Shown here piece after piece: positions 11,097 through 19,439 of a stretch of DNA of 64,000 nt. Position 1 is the first letter of the stretch; each line of letters begins with the position of its first letter. This DNA comes from Methylopila turkensis. GTDB lineage: Bacteria > Pseudomonadota > Alphaproteobacteria > Rhizobiales > Methylopilaceae. The notes beneath the pieces are model-generated. The model saw only the letters and a program-made list of their open reading frames with translations, was not told the DNA's origin and did no database searches. Location: positions 1 through 64,000 of the forward strand of contig NZ_BSFL01000005.1 in assembly GCF_027922325.1 (NCBI RefSeq). Direction: 5' to 3'. The translations under genes were made by a program, and so were the position numbers.

Positions 11097-11393
11097 ATGG
11101 GGAAGCAGGTCTTCGTCTACATCATGGCGACCCGGAAGGCCGGGCCGATCTACGTTGGGGTCACGAGCGACCTGCCGAAACGCGCGGGCGAACATCGGAC
11201 GCACAGCGTCAAGGGCTTCACCGACCGCTACAATATCGAGCGGCTGGTGTGGTTTGAGCCGCATGACAACGCGGAGACCGCCATCGTTCGGGAGAAGCGC
11301 ATCAAACGATGGCTAAGGTCTTGGAAGGTCGACCTGATCGAGAAGGACAATCCCGAATGGCGCGACCTTTATCCCGATATAGCTTCATCCTGA
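11097..11393 (+). CDS. GIY-YIG nuclease domain protein, REP-associated
   Basis: A 98-residue single-domain protein of the small GIY-YIG (UvrC-N-like) family. The VYI (residues 7-9) and YVG (19-21) strands, the arginine after SDLPKR, a histidine in GEHRTH and the metal-binding glutamate in IVREKRIKRW are in the expected order. A trailing NPEWRDLYP is common in this family. These enzymes cut DNA with one Mg ion; most free-standing members have no known function. I chose ATG 11097 (MGKQVFVYIM) over GTG 11076 because family members start right before the first strand. It is flanked by inverted REP-like repeats. Confidence 0.85.
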   Translation: MGKQVFVYIMATRKAGPIYVGVTSDLPKRAGEHRTHSVKGFTDRYNIERLVWFEPHDNAETAIVREKRIKRWLRSWKVDLIEKDNPEWRDLYPDIASS

Positions 11394-11399
11394 ACGCGA

Positions 11400-11434
11400 T
11401 CCCGGCTCTCCGCTGCGCTACGGCCGGGATGACG
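11400..11434 (-). repeat. Right REP-like repeat flanking the GIY-YIG gene (inverted copy)
   Basis: Read on the minus strand it starts CGTCATCCCGGCCGTAGC and ends GCGGAGAGCCGGGA, matching the left repeat except for one base and a shorter apex. It begins 6 bp after the nuclease stop and ends 5 bp before the TTG start of the FAD oxidoreductase, so its edge supplies that gene's ribosome-binding region. Confidence 0.85.
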
Positions 11435-11439
11435 GGGAA

Positions 11440-12723
11440 TTGACAGCCGCTTTCGCGCCGGCGCGCTCCTACTACGAAGCCGTGAACCCGGCGCCGGCCC
11501 CGCGTCCCCGGCTCGTCGGCGAACGGCGCTTCGACGTCGCGATCATCGGCGCCGGCTACACCGGGCTGTCCGCCGCGCTGCATCTCGCCGAGCGCGGCGT
11601 CTCGGTCGCCGTGCTGGAGCAGGCGCGCGTCGGCTGGGGCGCGTCGGGCCGCAACGGCGGGCAGGTCCACACCGGCCAGCGGCTCGGACAGGACGAGCTC
11701 GAGCGGCTGATGGGCCCGGCCGACGCCCGCAAGCTCTGGGACATGGCGGAGGAGGCGAAGGCGCTGCAGCGCGATCTCGTCGCGCGCCACGGCGTCGACT
11801 GCGCCTATGAACCCGGCCTGATCCACGCGGACCACAAGCCGCATTTCGTCGAGGAGAGCCGCGCCTACGCCGAGAAGCTCGCCCGCGACTACGACTACCC
11901 CCATGTGGAGCCGCTGGACCGCGAGCGGCTTCGCGCGCTGGTGAAGACCGACGCCTATTACGGCGGCTCGATCGATCATGGCGGCGGCCATCTCGATCCG
12001 TTGGCGCTGGCCTATGGCCTCGCCCGCGCGGCCGAATCGGCGGGGGCGATGATCTTCGAGGGTTTTCGGGCCCGGCGCCTCGTCCGGGGCAGGCCGCACC
12101 GGCTGGAGGACGGCGAAGGCGCCGCCGCGCTCGCGGACACCGTCCTCGTCTGCACCGACGGCCTGCTGGAGGGGGTGGAGCCTGCGGTCGAATCCCGCGT
12201 CATGCCGATCGCGAACCACATCGCCGTCACCGCGCCGCTCGGCGAGCGGCTGAAGGACGTGCTCACGACGCGCGCGGCCGTCTCCGACAGCCGTTTCGTG
12301 GTCTACTACTACCGCCCGACGCCTGACGGGCGGCTGCTGTTCGGCGGCGGCGAGACCTACTCCACCACGCTGCCGAAGGACGTCGCGCCGATCGTGCGGA
12401 GGCATCTGACGAAGGTGTTCCCGCAGCTTCGCGACGTCGCGCTGGAGCACGCCTGGGGCGGCGTCCTCGGCGTCACGCCGACGCGTCTGCCCTTCGTGCG
12501 CGAGATCGCGCCCGGCGTCCTGACCGCGGCGGGCTATTCGGGCCAAGGCGTGCTGCTCGGGCCGATGTTCGGAAAAATCCTCGGCGACGCGGTCGCCGGA
12601 CGGCTCGAGGGCTTCGACCTGCTGGCGCGGCTGCCCGTGCCCGCCTTCCCCGGCGGAACCTGGCTGCGCAAGCCGATCCTCGTCGCCGCCATGAGCTACT
12701 TCGCGCTGCGGGACCGGCTGTAG
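11440..12723 (+). CDS. FAD-dependent amine oxidoreductase, probable gamma-glutamylputrescine oxidase (PuuB-like)
   Basis: A 427-residue DAO-family flavoprotein. The dinucleotide fold is FDVAIIGAGYTGLS (residues 31-44) with the ribose-binding Glu60, followed by GWGASGRNGGQ as in glycine/sarcosine and PuuB oxidases. The C-terminal FAD motif is AAGYSGQGVLLGPMFGKIL. PuuB oxidises gamma-glutamylputrescine to the aldehyde with release of ammonia and peroxide. The start is TTG 11440, preceded by GACGGGGAA at the edge of a REP repeat. The gene was probably once directly downstream of the puuA-like gene and is now separated by the GIY-YIG cassette. Confidence 0.87.
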   Translation: MTAAFAPARSYYEAVNPAPAPRPRLVGERRFDVAIIGAGYTGLSAALHLAERGVSVAVLEQARVGWGASGRNGGQVHTGQRLGQDELERLMGPADARKLWDMAEEAKALQRDLVARHGVDCAYEPGLIHADHKPHFVEESRAYAEKLARDYDYPHVEPLDRERLRALVKTDAYYGGSIDHGGGHLDPLALAYGLARAAESAGAMIFEGFRARRLVRGRPHRLEDGEGAAALADTVLVCTDGLLEGVEPAVESRVMPIANHIAVTAPLGERLKDVLTTRAAVSDSRFVVYYYRPTPDGRLLFGGGETYSTTLPKDVAPIVRRHLTKVFPQLRDVALEHAWGGVLGVTPTRLPFVREIAPGVLTAAGYSGQGVLLGPMFGKILGDAVAGRLEGFDLLARLPVPAFPGGTWLRKPILVAAMSYFALRDRL

Positions 12724-12724
12724 C

Positions 12725-14374
12725 TCAGTGCGCCGGCGTGGCTCCGGCGCCCGCGTCCGGACGCTTCACGAGCGGGACCAGCACGACCAGGGCGAGGAAC
12801 AGGATCCCGAGCACGAGGAAGACGTCGGCGAACGCCAGCACCAGCCCCTGCTGGCGGACGCTAAGGCTGAGCTGCTTGATCGCGGCGAGGTCCGCGTCCG
12901 ATCCGAGCGTCGCCGAGAGGCTCTGCGCGAGTCCCGCCACGCGTTCCTCCGCCACCTGCCGGCCCCATGTCACGCTCTCGCGCAGGCGCAGCATGTGCAG
13001 GTCCTGCCGCTCGTTCAGGAACGTGTTGATGAACGCGAGACCGAAGGCGCCGCCGAGATTGCGCTTCAGGTTGAACAGGGCGCTTGCGTTCTTCAGCTTG
13101 TCGGGCGGCAGCGTCGCGAGCGAGACCACGTTGATCGGCACCATGGCGAGCATCAGCGACACCCCGCGCAGGGCCTGCGGCAGGAACAGCTCGCCGAAGG
13201 CCCAGTCGCCGGTCAGCGCCGTCACGTCGAGGCACGAGAGCCCGAGGCCGACGAAGCCGGTCCCGATCAGCCAGCGCGGATCGACCCTGCGCGACAGCAC
13301 GCCCACGACCGGCGCGGTCATGAACATGAACATGCCCGTGACGAACACCGTCTCGCCGATCTGCAGGCTGTCGTAGCCGCGCACCCGGCCGAGGAACACG
13401 GGATAAAGATAGGTGAGGCCGTAGAGCCCGACGCCAAGCATGAAGGTCAGGGCCGAGCCGAAGGCGAAGTTGCGGTCGCGATAGGCCTTGAGGTCCACCA
13501 GCGGCTCTTCCGCCGCAAAGCAGCGCCAGAAGAAGGCGATCCCGCCCACGACGGTCGCGACCGACAGGACGCGGATGGTCTCGTCCTGGAACCAGTCGTC
13601 CTTCGCGCCTTCCTCCAGCACGTATTCGAGGCTGCCGAGGAACACGGCGAGCGCGATCAGCGCGAGATAGTCGAGCTTGCCCAGCAGGCTGAGGTCGGGC
13701 TCGTCGAAATCGACGAGGGTCCAGGCGAGCAGGGTCGCGACCGCGCCCGGCACGACGTTCACCAGGAACAGCCAGTGCCAGGAGAACAGCTGCGTGAGAT
13801 AGCCGCCGACGGTGGGCCCGACGGTCGGCGCCAGCGTCACGGTCAGGCCGACCAGCGCCATGATCGCCGGCTGGTGCCGCTTCGGGAAGATCGTGTAGGC
13901 GGCGGCGAAGGCGGTCGGGATCATGCCGCCGCCGATGAAGCCCTGCAGCGCGCGGTAGACGATCATCTCCGGCAGCGTGGTCGCCGTGGCGCAGAGCGCG
14001 CTCGCCAGGGTGAAGCCGGCGGCCGAGATCGTGAACAGCACCCGCGTCGACAGCGCCCGGCCGAGATAGCCGGACAGCGGGATCATGATGACTTCGGCGA
14101 TCAGGTAGCTGGTCTGGACCCAGGAGATCTCGTCGGGGCTGGCGGCGAGGCCCGCCTGAATCTCCGACAGCGACGACGAGACGATCTGGATGTCCAGAAT
14201 CGCCATGAACATGCCGAAGACGAGGGCGAGGAAGCCGATCAGCCGGCGCGGCGTCACGACCGGCTCGGAGGGTCCCGCGCCCGGGGCTCGAGGAGCGGAG
14301 GCCGCCGACGCGCGGGGGACGCGGATCGGATCGGCGGGCCGGCCGTCGCCTGGGGGGAAGGCGTCGTCGCTCAT
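12725..14374 (-). CDS. emrB: DHA2-family (EmrB/QacA) multidrug efflux transporter
   Basis: A 549-residue major-facilitator protein of the 14-helix DHA2 type, driven by proton antiport. It begins with a proline-rich cytoplasmic lead, then the first helix IGFLALVFGMFMAILDIQIVSSSLSEIQ, which contains the family signature. Later come SWVQTSYLIAEVIMIPLSG and the motif C region GPTVGGYLTQLFSWHWLFLVNV. In the cell it couples to an EmrA adaptor and an outer-membrane channel. The adaptor gene is immediately upstream (29-bp gap), forming an emrAB pair. No TolC-like gene is in the window. Confidence 0.93.
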   Translation of the reverse strand: MSDDAFPPGDGRPADPIRVPRASAASAPRAPGAGPSEPVVTPRRLIGFLALVFGMFMAILDIQIVSSSLSEIQAGLAASPDEISWVQTSYLIAEVIMIPLSGYLGRALSTRVLFTISAAGFTLASALCATATTLPEMIVYRALQGFIGGGMIPTAFAAAYTIFPKRHQPAIMALVGLTVTLAPTVGPTVGGYLTQLFSWHWLFLVNVVPGAVATLLAWTLVDFDEPDLSLLGKLDYLALIALAVFLGSLEYVLEEGAKDDWFQDETIRVLSVATVVGGIAFFWRCFAAEEPLVDLKAYRDRNFAFGSALTFMLGVGLYGLTYLYPVFLGRVRGYDSLQIGETVFVTGMFMFMTAPVVGVLSRRVDPRWLIGTGFVGLGLSCLDVTALTGDWAFGELFLPQALRGVSLMLAMVPINVVSLATLPPDKLKNASALFNLKRNLGGAFGLAFINTFLNERQDLHMLRLRESVTWGRQVAEERVAGLAQSLSATLGSDADLAAIKQLSLSVRQQGLVLAFADVFLVLGILFLALVVLVPLVKRPDAGAGATPAH

Positions 14375-14403
14375 GGCTCAAGCCCCGGACACGGGGTCTC
14401 GGT

Positions 14404-15651
14404 TCAGCGCTCCCTGGAAGGAGCGCCGGAATCCTTAGGCGTGGTGCGGATGTCGACCGAGGCGATGACGGACAGGCCGGGCCGGAGCCGCCCCTTCGCC
14501 ACGTCCTCGGGCGCGACGCGCACCCGCACCGGCACGCGCTGCACGATCTTGGTGAAGTTGCCGGTGGCGTTCTCCGGCGGCAGCAGGCTGAACACCGCGC
14601 CCGAGGCCGGGGCGAGGCTGTCCACCACGCCGGTCACGTCGTGCTCGGGATAGGCGTCGACCGCGAGCCGCGCCGTCTGGCCGGGAACGATGTCGCCGAG
14701 CTGCGTCTCCTTGAAGTTCGCGTCCACGTAGACCTTGTCGAGCGGCACGACCGCGAGCAGCCGCTTGCCGGGCGTGACGTAGTCGCCGGCCTGCACGCTC
14801 TTGTTGCCGACCACGCCGTCGAACGGCGCCCGGATCACGGCGGCGTCGAGGTCGCGCTGGCGCTGGGCCCGCGCCGTCACGAGCTCCGCCAGCGTGCGCT
14901 CCGCCTCGCCCTTCTGGGCGACGAGCACGTCGCGGTTCGCCTCCGCGGCGACGACGCCGGCGCGGGCGGCCTCGAACGCCGCGACCGTCCGGTCGCGGTC
15001 GGCGCGCGCCTGGTCGAGGTTCTGCCGGCTGCCATAGGTGGAGTTGGCGAGCTGCTGGGCGCGGCCGTAGTCGGCGGCGGCGCGGTCGCGGTCGGCGGCC
15101 GCCGAATCGACCTGGGCCTTCGCCTGCAGGGTCTGGGCGTCGGCGGCGGCGATCTGGCGGTCGAAACGGGCGACCCCGGCCTGCTGGGTCGCGATCTTGG
15201 CGTCGGCGGCCTCGACCGCGAGCCGGGCGTCGCCGTCGTCGAGCAGCACGAGCGGTTCGCCGGCCTTCACGAGCGCGTTCTGCTCGGCCGGCACGGACGC
15301 GACATAGCCAGAGATCTTGGGAGCCATCACCGCCATGTCGGCGCCGACATAGGCGTCGTCGGTCTCGACCATGAACCGGCCGACCGTCCACCAGGAATGG
15401 CCGTAGTAGAGGCCGGCGGCGAGCGCCGCTACGGCGACCGCTCCGAGAATGAGGCGCTTCGGCGAGCGCCGGGCGGGCGCCTGCGCGCCTGTTCCGGCCG
15501 CGCCCGTCACGTCGGCGGCGGGCTCCTCCTCGCCGCCGCGCCGCGCGGTCGGTCCGCGCCCGGCGACCTCGCGCGGAAAGGCGGCCGGCTGCGTCTCCGC
15601 AACGTCTCGGTCGGAGGTAGGTTCACGTCGCATCGTCGAGCCCGAAGCCAT
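14404..15651 (-). CDS. emrA: HlyD/EmrA-family efflux periplasmic adaptor
   Basis: A 415-residue membrane-fusion protein. A charged 50-residue cytoplasmic lead is followed by one membrane helix (LILGAVAVAALAAGLYYG), the lipoyl-type half-motif DDAYVGADMAVMAPKISGYV, a long alanine-rich coiled-coil hairpin (about residues 140-270), the second half AVIRAPFDGVVGNKSVQAGDYV and a beta-barrel (VYVDANFKETQLGDI). I chose ATG 15651, with AGGA eight bases upstream; ATG 15633 is an alternative. The open frame to 15840 runs through two TetR-type operators and is not coding. Two palindromic operators 58 and 110 bp upstream suggest repression by the divergent TetR protein. Confidence 0.92.
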   Translation of the reverse strand: MASGSTMRREPTSDRDVAETQPAAFPREVAGRGPTARRGGEEEPAADVTGAAGTGAQAPARRSPKRLILGAVAVAALAAGLYYGHSWWTVGRFMVETDDAYVGADMAVMAPKISGYVASVPAEQNALVKAGEPLVLLDDGDARLAVEAADAKIATQQAGVARFDRQIAAADAQTLQAKAQVDSAAADRDRAAADYGRAQQLANSTYGSRQNLDQARADRDRTVAAFEAARAGVVAAEANRDVLVAQKGEAERTLAELVTARAQRQRDLDAAVIRAPFDGVVGNKSVQAGDYVTPGKRLLAVVPLDKVYVDANFKETQLGDIVPGQTARLAVDAYPEHDVTGVVDSLAPASGAVFSLLPPENATGNFTKIVQRVPVRVRVAPEDVAKGRLRPGLSVIASVDIRTTPKDSGAPSRER

Positions 15652-15708
15652 TGCGGACGTCCTGAAAGCGCCATCTATCCGCCTAGGCCGCGCTGCGGCC
15701 GGGCGGAG

Positions 15709-15727
15709 TGACTGAACCGTTCGGTCA
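15709..15727. promoter_or_regulatory. TetR-type operator O1 (imperfect)
   Basis: TGACTGAACCGTTCGGTCA, a 19-bp palindrome with one mismatch between arms. Its centre is 52 bp (about five helical turns) from O2, on the emrA side. Confidence 0.75.
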
Positions 15728-15760
15728 ATTACTAGCGCCGCGACCGGCGTTCGACAAGAA

Positions 15761-15779
15761 TGACCGAACCGTTCGGTCA
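15761..15779. promoter_or_regulatory. TetR-type operator O2 (perfect arms)
   Basis: TGACCGAACCGTTCGGTCA: both 9-base arms are fully complementary around a central C, and the palindrome extends one more base pair (A/T) outward. It lies 110 bp upstream of the emrA start. Confidence 0.82.
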
Positions 15780-16214
15780 TTGCGCCCACGCATGGCTTGC
15801 ATGCACAGATCGCAGGCGACCGCGTCGCTGCACCCGACAAGCGCGTCGACGCGCGGAGTCGCGTACCCGCGAGGCGTTACGACCTCCTGTCGTCTATCGC
15901 TGACAAATTGCGTTTCGGCGTCATTGCAGAAGTCTTCACACCGCGTTCCGAGCCGGGGTCGGGGCCAACGTCGTGCGGCGCGATGCCTTGGCTGCTACGG
16001 GTGCATGGACGGGCGTCGGGGCTGAAACGACCCTGTTTGTCGCCTTCGGCCGGCGGATGAGCGTCAAGGCCGACTTCGTTGGCTCGACGCCCCCTTAAGG
16101 CCGCGCCGAGTTCCGGCGAGGCGTCGCCTCGAACGCATTCCCCGGAGCGAGGCGTCCCGAGCGACATACCGCGTCGCAGGCTGGCGACGGCGCCCGTCCC
16201 GCCGCGCGCATGGC

Positions 16215-16233
16215 TGACCGAACGGTTCGGTCA
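16215..16233. promoter_or_regulatory. TetR-type operator O3 (perfect arms)
   Basis: TGACCGAACGGTTCGGTCA, identical to O2 apart from the central base. It lies 150 bp upstream of the tetR GTG and probably mediates autoregulation. Confidence 0.82.
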
Positions 16234-16382
16234 CTGGACGCTCCGAAGGGGCGCTGCTATCTCACGATCGATGTTTCAGGGGCGCCGCGATGGGCCGCGC
16301 TCGGCCGGCGTTCGCGCGCCGCGGCCTGCGGACCGCCAGGCGCGGCGGCTCCGGACAAGGCGACAAGAGGACCGGACGACAC

Positions 16383-17024
16383 GTGGAGCAGGACATTCTC
16401 GCCCAGCCGATGGCGGACGACGAACTCGACAGCGCCAAGCGCCGCCAGATCCTCGACGGCGCGCGGCTGGTGTTCCTGGCGCACGGGTTCGACGCGGCCT
16501 CCATGGGCGAGATCGCCCGGGCGGCCGGCGTGTCGAAGGGCACGCTCTACGTCTACTTCGCCAGCAAGCACGACCTGTTCGAGAGCCTCGTCCGCAACCA
16601 GTGCCGGCTGACCGCGGAGCGGCTGTTCACGCTCGACGCCGACAACCATGACGTCGCCGACGCGCTCCGCCGGCTCGGCCTCAGCTTTCTCGAGGCGATG
16701 CTGGAGCCGTCCCATGTCTCGACGGTCCGCATGGTCATTGGCGCGGCCGACCGGCAACCCGAAATCGGGCGGCTGTTTCTGGCGTCCGGTCCGCGCGCGG
16801 GTTGGTCGCGGCTCGCCGCGTGGCTGCGGGTGAAGGTCGAGCATGGCGAACTCGCCATCGAGGACGTGGACATCGCCGCCCAACAGTTCCTGACGATGCT
16901 CAACGGCTCGGTCATGCTGCCGGTGCTGCTCGGCGGCGAGGCGCCGCCGCCGCGGGAGCGCCTCGTCTATGTGATCGACCGGGCGGTCGCCATGTTTCTC
17001 GCCGCCTATGGCGTGAAGCCCTGA
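16383..17024 (+). CDS. TetR-family repressor of the emrAB pump
   Basis: A 213-residue regulator. The N-terminal DNA-binding domain holds RRQILDGARLVFLAHGFDAASMGEIARAAGVSKGTLYVYFASKHDLF, with the recognition helix at VSKGTLYVYF. The C-terminal helical domain would bind the drug or inducer. I place the start at GTG 16383, with AGAGGAC about ten bases upstream; ATG 16410 would remove nine residues. The gene is divergent from emrA and three TGACCGAAC-type palindromes lie between them. Local repression of the pump and of itself is therefore the natural reading. Confidence 0.87.
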   Translation: MEQDILAQPMADDELDSAKRRQILDGARLVFLAHGFDAASMGEIARAAGVSKGTLYVYFASKHDLFESLVRNQCRLTAERLFTLDADNHDVADALRRLGLSFLEAMLEPSHVSTVRMVIGAADRQPEIGRLFLASGPRAGWSRLAAWLRVKVEHGELAIEDVDIAAQQFLTMLNGSVMLPVLLGGEAPPPRERLVYVIDRAVAMFLAAYGVKP

Positions 17025-18109
17025 GCGCGCCCCGGCCGGAGCCGCGGCGGACCTCCACGGCGTTCTGGCGCGCCGTCGTCGACCTTGCGCTGACCAGCGC
17101 CGTGGCGACCGCAGGCGCGCTCGCCTTCTTCGCCGCCGGCCTGCCGGCGCCCTGGCTCGTGGGCTCGGTGGTGCTGACCGGCGCGGCCTCGCTCGCGGGC
17201 TGGATACGCCCCTTGCCGCCGCGCGTCCGGGATGCGGTGCTGATCCTCCTCGGCGTGTCCCTCGGTTCGGCTGTCACTCCTGCGACGGTGGCGGGCGTCC
17301 TGATGTGGCCCGGAAGCATGGCGGCGCTCGGCGTGGCGGTCGCGGCCATGGTGGCCGCCTCCTATTGGGTCCTGCGGCGCGGCTTCGGCTGGGACCGGCC
17401 GAGCGCCTTCTATGCCTCGCCGCCCGGCGCGCTCACCGCCACGCTCGCGATCGCGAGCGACAGCTCGGCCGACATGAGCAAGGTCGCGGTGGTGCAGGTG
17501 TTCCGCGTGTTCGTGCTGGTCGCCGTGGTCCCGGTGCTCGCGGCGCTCGGCGGCGGGCCGCTGGCGGCCACGCCCGCGACGCCCACAGGCTCGCCGGGAA
17601 CGCTTCTGGCGCTGATCGCCGCCGGCGCGGCGGGTGGGGTCGCCGCGCATCTCTTCCGGCTGCCGGGCGGCCTGATGATCGGCGCCTTCGCCGTCAGCGC
17701 CGCGCTGCACGCGACGGGCGTCACGGCGGCGGCGCTTCCGCAGGCGGTCGCCCTGCCGTGCTTCGTCGCTCTCGGCGCGATCGTGGGCACGCGCTTCGCC
17801 GGCCTGACGCCCCGCACCGTGCTCGGCCTGCTGAAGCCCTCGGCCGCCTCGTTCCTGGTCGCGTCCGCGCTCGCGCTCGGGTTCTCGCTCGGCGTCGGCT
17901 GGTGGCTCGACCTGCCGATCGCGCAGGTCTTCGTCGCCTTCGCGCCGGGCGGGCTCGAGGCGATGATGCTGATGGCTTATCTGCTAGGCCTCGATCCCGC
18001 TTACGTGGGCGCTCATCACGTCGCCCGCTTCGTCGCGATCAGCTTCGCGGTTCCGCTGTTCGCGCGGCTGACGGCGCCGGAGGCCGACCGGCCGGACGGT
18101 TCGCAATGA
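17021..18109 (+). CDS. AbrB-family (AmoA-like) membrane protein
   Basis: A roughly 362-residue polytopic membrane protein. It contains two AbrB duplication repeats: PAPWLVGSVVLTGAASLAGW near the start, and FRLPGGLMIGAFAVSAALHATGV in the second half. It ends with a GGLEAMMLMAYLLGLDPAYVGAHHVARF segment typical of proteins annotated ammonia-monooxygenase-like or AbrB. The substrate is unknown; transport or regulation has been suggested for the family. No ATG or TTG fits the beginning. CTG 17021 overlaps the tetR stop, while GTG 17102 would cut into the first membrane helix, so the start is uncertain. It is probably co-transcribed with the tetR gene. Confidence 0.78.
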   Translation: MSAPRPEPRRTSTAFWRAVVDLALTSAVATAGALAFFAAGLPAPWLVGSVVLTGAASLAGWIRPLPPRVRDAVLILLGVSLGSAVTPATVAGVLMWPGSMAALGVAVAAMVAASYWVLRRGFGWDRPSAFYASPPGALTATLAIASDSSADMSKVAVVQVFRVFVLVAVVPVLAALGGGPLAATPATPTGSPGTLLALIAAGAAGGVAAHLFRLPGGLMIGAFAVSAALHATGVTAAALPQAVALPCFVALGAIVGTRFAGLTPRTVLGLLKPSAASFLVASALALGFSLGVGWWLDLPIAQVFVAFAPGGLEAMMLMAYLLGLDPAYVGAHHVARFVAISFAVPLFARLTAPEADRPDGSQ

Positions 18110-18168
18110 CCTTCGTTTCGTGCTAAGGGCTTGCGCGTCCCCATGCTCCCGACCCCGCTTGTCCATCG

Positions 18169-19395
18169 ATGACCACGCTCGACCTCACCCGACGCAACCC
18201 CGACGCCGCGCCGACCGCGGCTGAGGCCGCGCAGGCGGCTGCGCCCGCGGCGCCGTCGCTGGTCGGCCTGACGCGCGCCGGGCTGTCGGCCGCGCTCGCC
18301 TCGGTCGGGGTTCCGGAGCGCCAGCTAAAGATGCGCGCGGCGCAGCTCAATCACTGGCTGCACAATCGCGGCGCCTCCGACTTCGGCGCGATGACGAACG
18401 TGTCGAAGGATCTTCGCGGCGCGCTGGCGCAGGCCTTCACGCTGGCGCGGCCCGAGATCGTGTCGGAGCAGATCTCGGTCGACGGCACCCGCAAGTGGCT
18501 GCTGCGCATGCCCTCGACCGGGCGCCACGACCGCGGGGCCGAGATCGAGACGGTTTACATTCCTGAAGAGGGCCGCGGCACGCTGTGCGTCTCGAGCCAG
18601 GTCGGCTGCACGCTCACCTGCTCGTTCTGCCACACCGGGACCCAGCGCATGGTCCGCAACCTGACCGCGGCCGAGATCGTGGCCCAGGTCGTGGTTGCGC
18701 GGGACCGGCTGGGCGACTGGAGCGGCGGCGCGGCGCCCGAGGGCGCCTCCGTGCCCACCGACGGCGGCCGCTTCGTCACCAACATCGTGTTCATGGGCAT
18801 GGGCGAGCCGCTCTACGCCCTCGACGAGGTGCGCGACGCGATCGAGGTCATCGCCGACGGCGAGGGTCTCGGCATCGGCCGCCGCAGGATCACGGTCTCG
18901 ACGTCCGGCGTGGTGCCCCAGATGCGCCGCCTCGGCGAGGAGACCGGCGCCCAGCTCGCGATCTCGCTCCACGCGGTGCGCGACGACCTGCGCGACGTGC
19001 TGGTGCCGATCAACAAGAAGCACCCGATCGCCGAGCTGATGGAGGCGTGCCGGACCTATCCGGGCGCGTCCAACGCCCGGCGGATCACCTTCGAGTACGT
19101 GATGCTGAAGGGGATCAACGACAGCCCCGCCGAAGCGCGCGAGCTCGTGCGGCTGCTGGCGGGCCTGCCGGCCAAGATCAACCTGATCCCGTTCAACCCC
19201 TGGCCGGGCAGCCCGTACGAATGCTCCGACTGGGACACGATCGAGCGGTTCTCCGAGATCGTGTTCCGCGCCGGCTACGCCAGCCCCGTGCGCACGCCCC
19301 GCGGCCGCGACATATACGCGGCCTGCGGCCAGCTCAAATCCGAGACCAAGCGGATGCGCGCCAAGGAGCGCATGGCGCTCGAGGCGGCGGAGTGA
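18169..19395 (+). CDS. rlmN: 23S rRNA (A2503-C2)/tRNA (A37-C2) methyltransferase RlmN
   Basis: A 408-residue radical-SAM enzyme that methylates C2 of A2503 in 23S rRNA and A37 of some tRNAs through a protein-bound methyl intermediate. The cluster motif CTLTCSFC has cysteines at 147, 151 and 154. An N-terminal helical RNA-binding domain with [17 protein letters not shown] precedes it, and the conserved [12 protein letters not shown] and [22 protein letters not shown] follow. The mechanistic cysteine near the C-terminus is in [11 protein letters not shown] 18169; about 30 low-complexity residues precede the conserved part. Confidence 0.96.
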   Translation: MTTLDLTRRNPDAAPTAAEAAQAAAPAAPSLVGLTRAGLSAALASVGVPERQLKMRAAQLNHWLHNRGASDFGAMTNVSKDLRGALAQAFTLARPEIVSEQISVDGTRKWLLRMPSTGRHDRGAEIETVYIPEEGRGTLCVSSQVGCTLTCSFCHTGTQRMVRNLTAAEIVAQVVVARDRLGDWSGGAAPEGASVPTDGGRFVTNIVFMGMGEPLYALDEVRDAIEVIADGEGLGIGRRRITVSTSGVVPQMRRLGEETGAQLAISLHAVRDDLRDVLVPINKKHPIAELMEACRTYPGASNARRITFEYVMLKGINDSPAEARELVRLLAGLPAKINLIPFNPWPGSPYECSDWDTIERFSEIVFRAGYASPVRTPRGRDIYAACGQLKSETKRMRAKERMALEAAE

Positions 19396-19439
19396 GCCGC
19401 GCGGCGGGCGGACGACCAAGCGCAGGGCGCTGACGCCCG

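Larger units (their letters stand above)
11023..11434 (+). mobile_element. REP-bracketed GIY-YIG nuclease cassette (candidate mobile unit)
   Basis: A 412-bp unit made of one small GIY-YIG gene between two copies of one palindromic repeat in inverted orientation. The copies agree at both ends and differ mainly by a 6-base length change in the hairpin apex. It sits exactly between two genes of the putrescine pathway. The architecture parallels REP-associated transposase (RAYT) units, but the protein is a GIY-YIG nuclease, not a Y1 transposase. Mobility is inferred from structure only; no target-site duplication is obvious. Confidence 0.55.
15652..16382. promoter_or_regulatory. Divergent emrA-tetR control region
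   Basis: This 731-bp stretch is unusually long for so compact a chromosome. It contains three copies of one 19-bp palindrome (listed separately), two near emrA and one 150 bp upstream of the tetR start. The middle part (15800-16200) has short open frames but none with a convincing start, ribosome site or recognisable protein, and I treat it as non-coding. Confidence 0.6.

Noticed and set aside
15797..16060. Small ORFs in the emrA-tetR intergenic region
   Set aside because: They lack ribosome sites, overlap one another in different frames and show no protein-like pattern.
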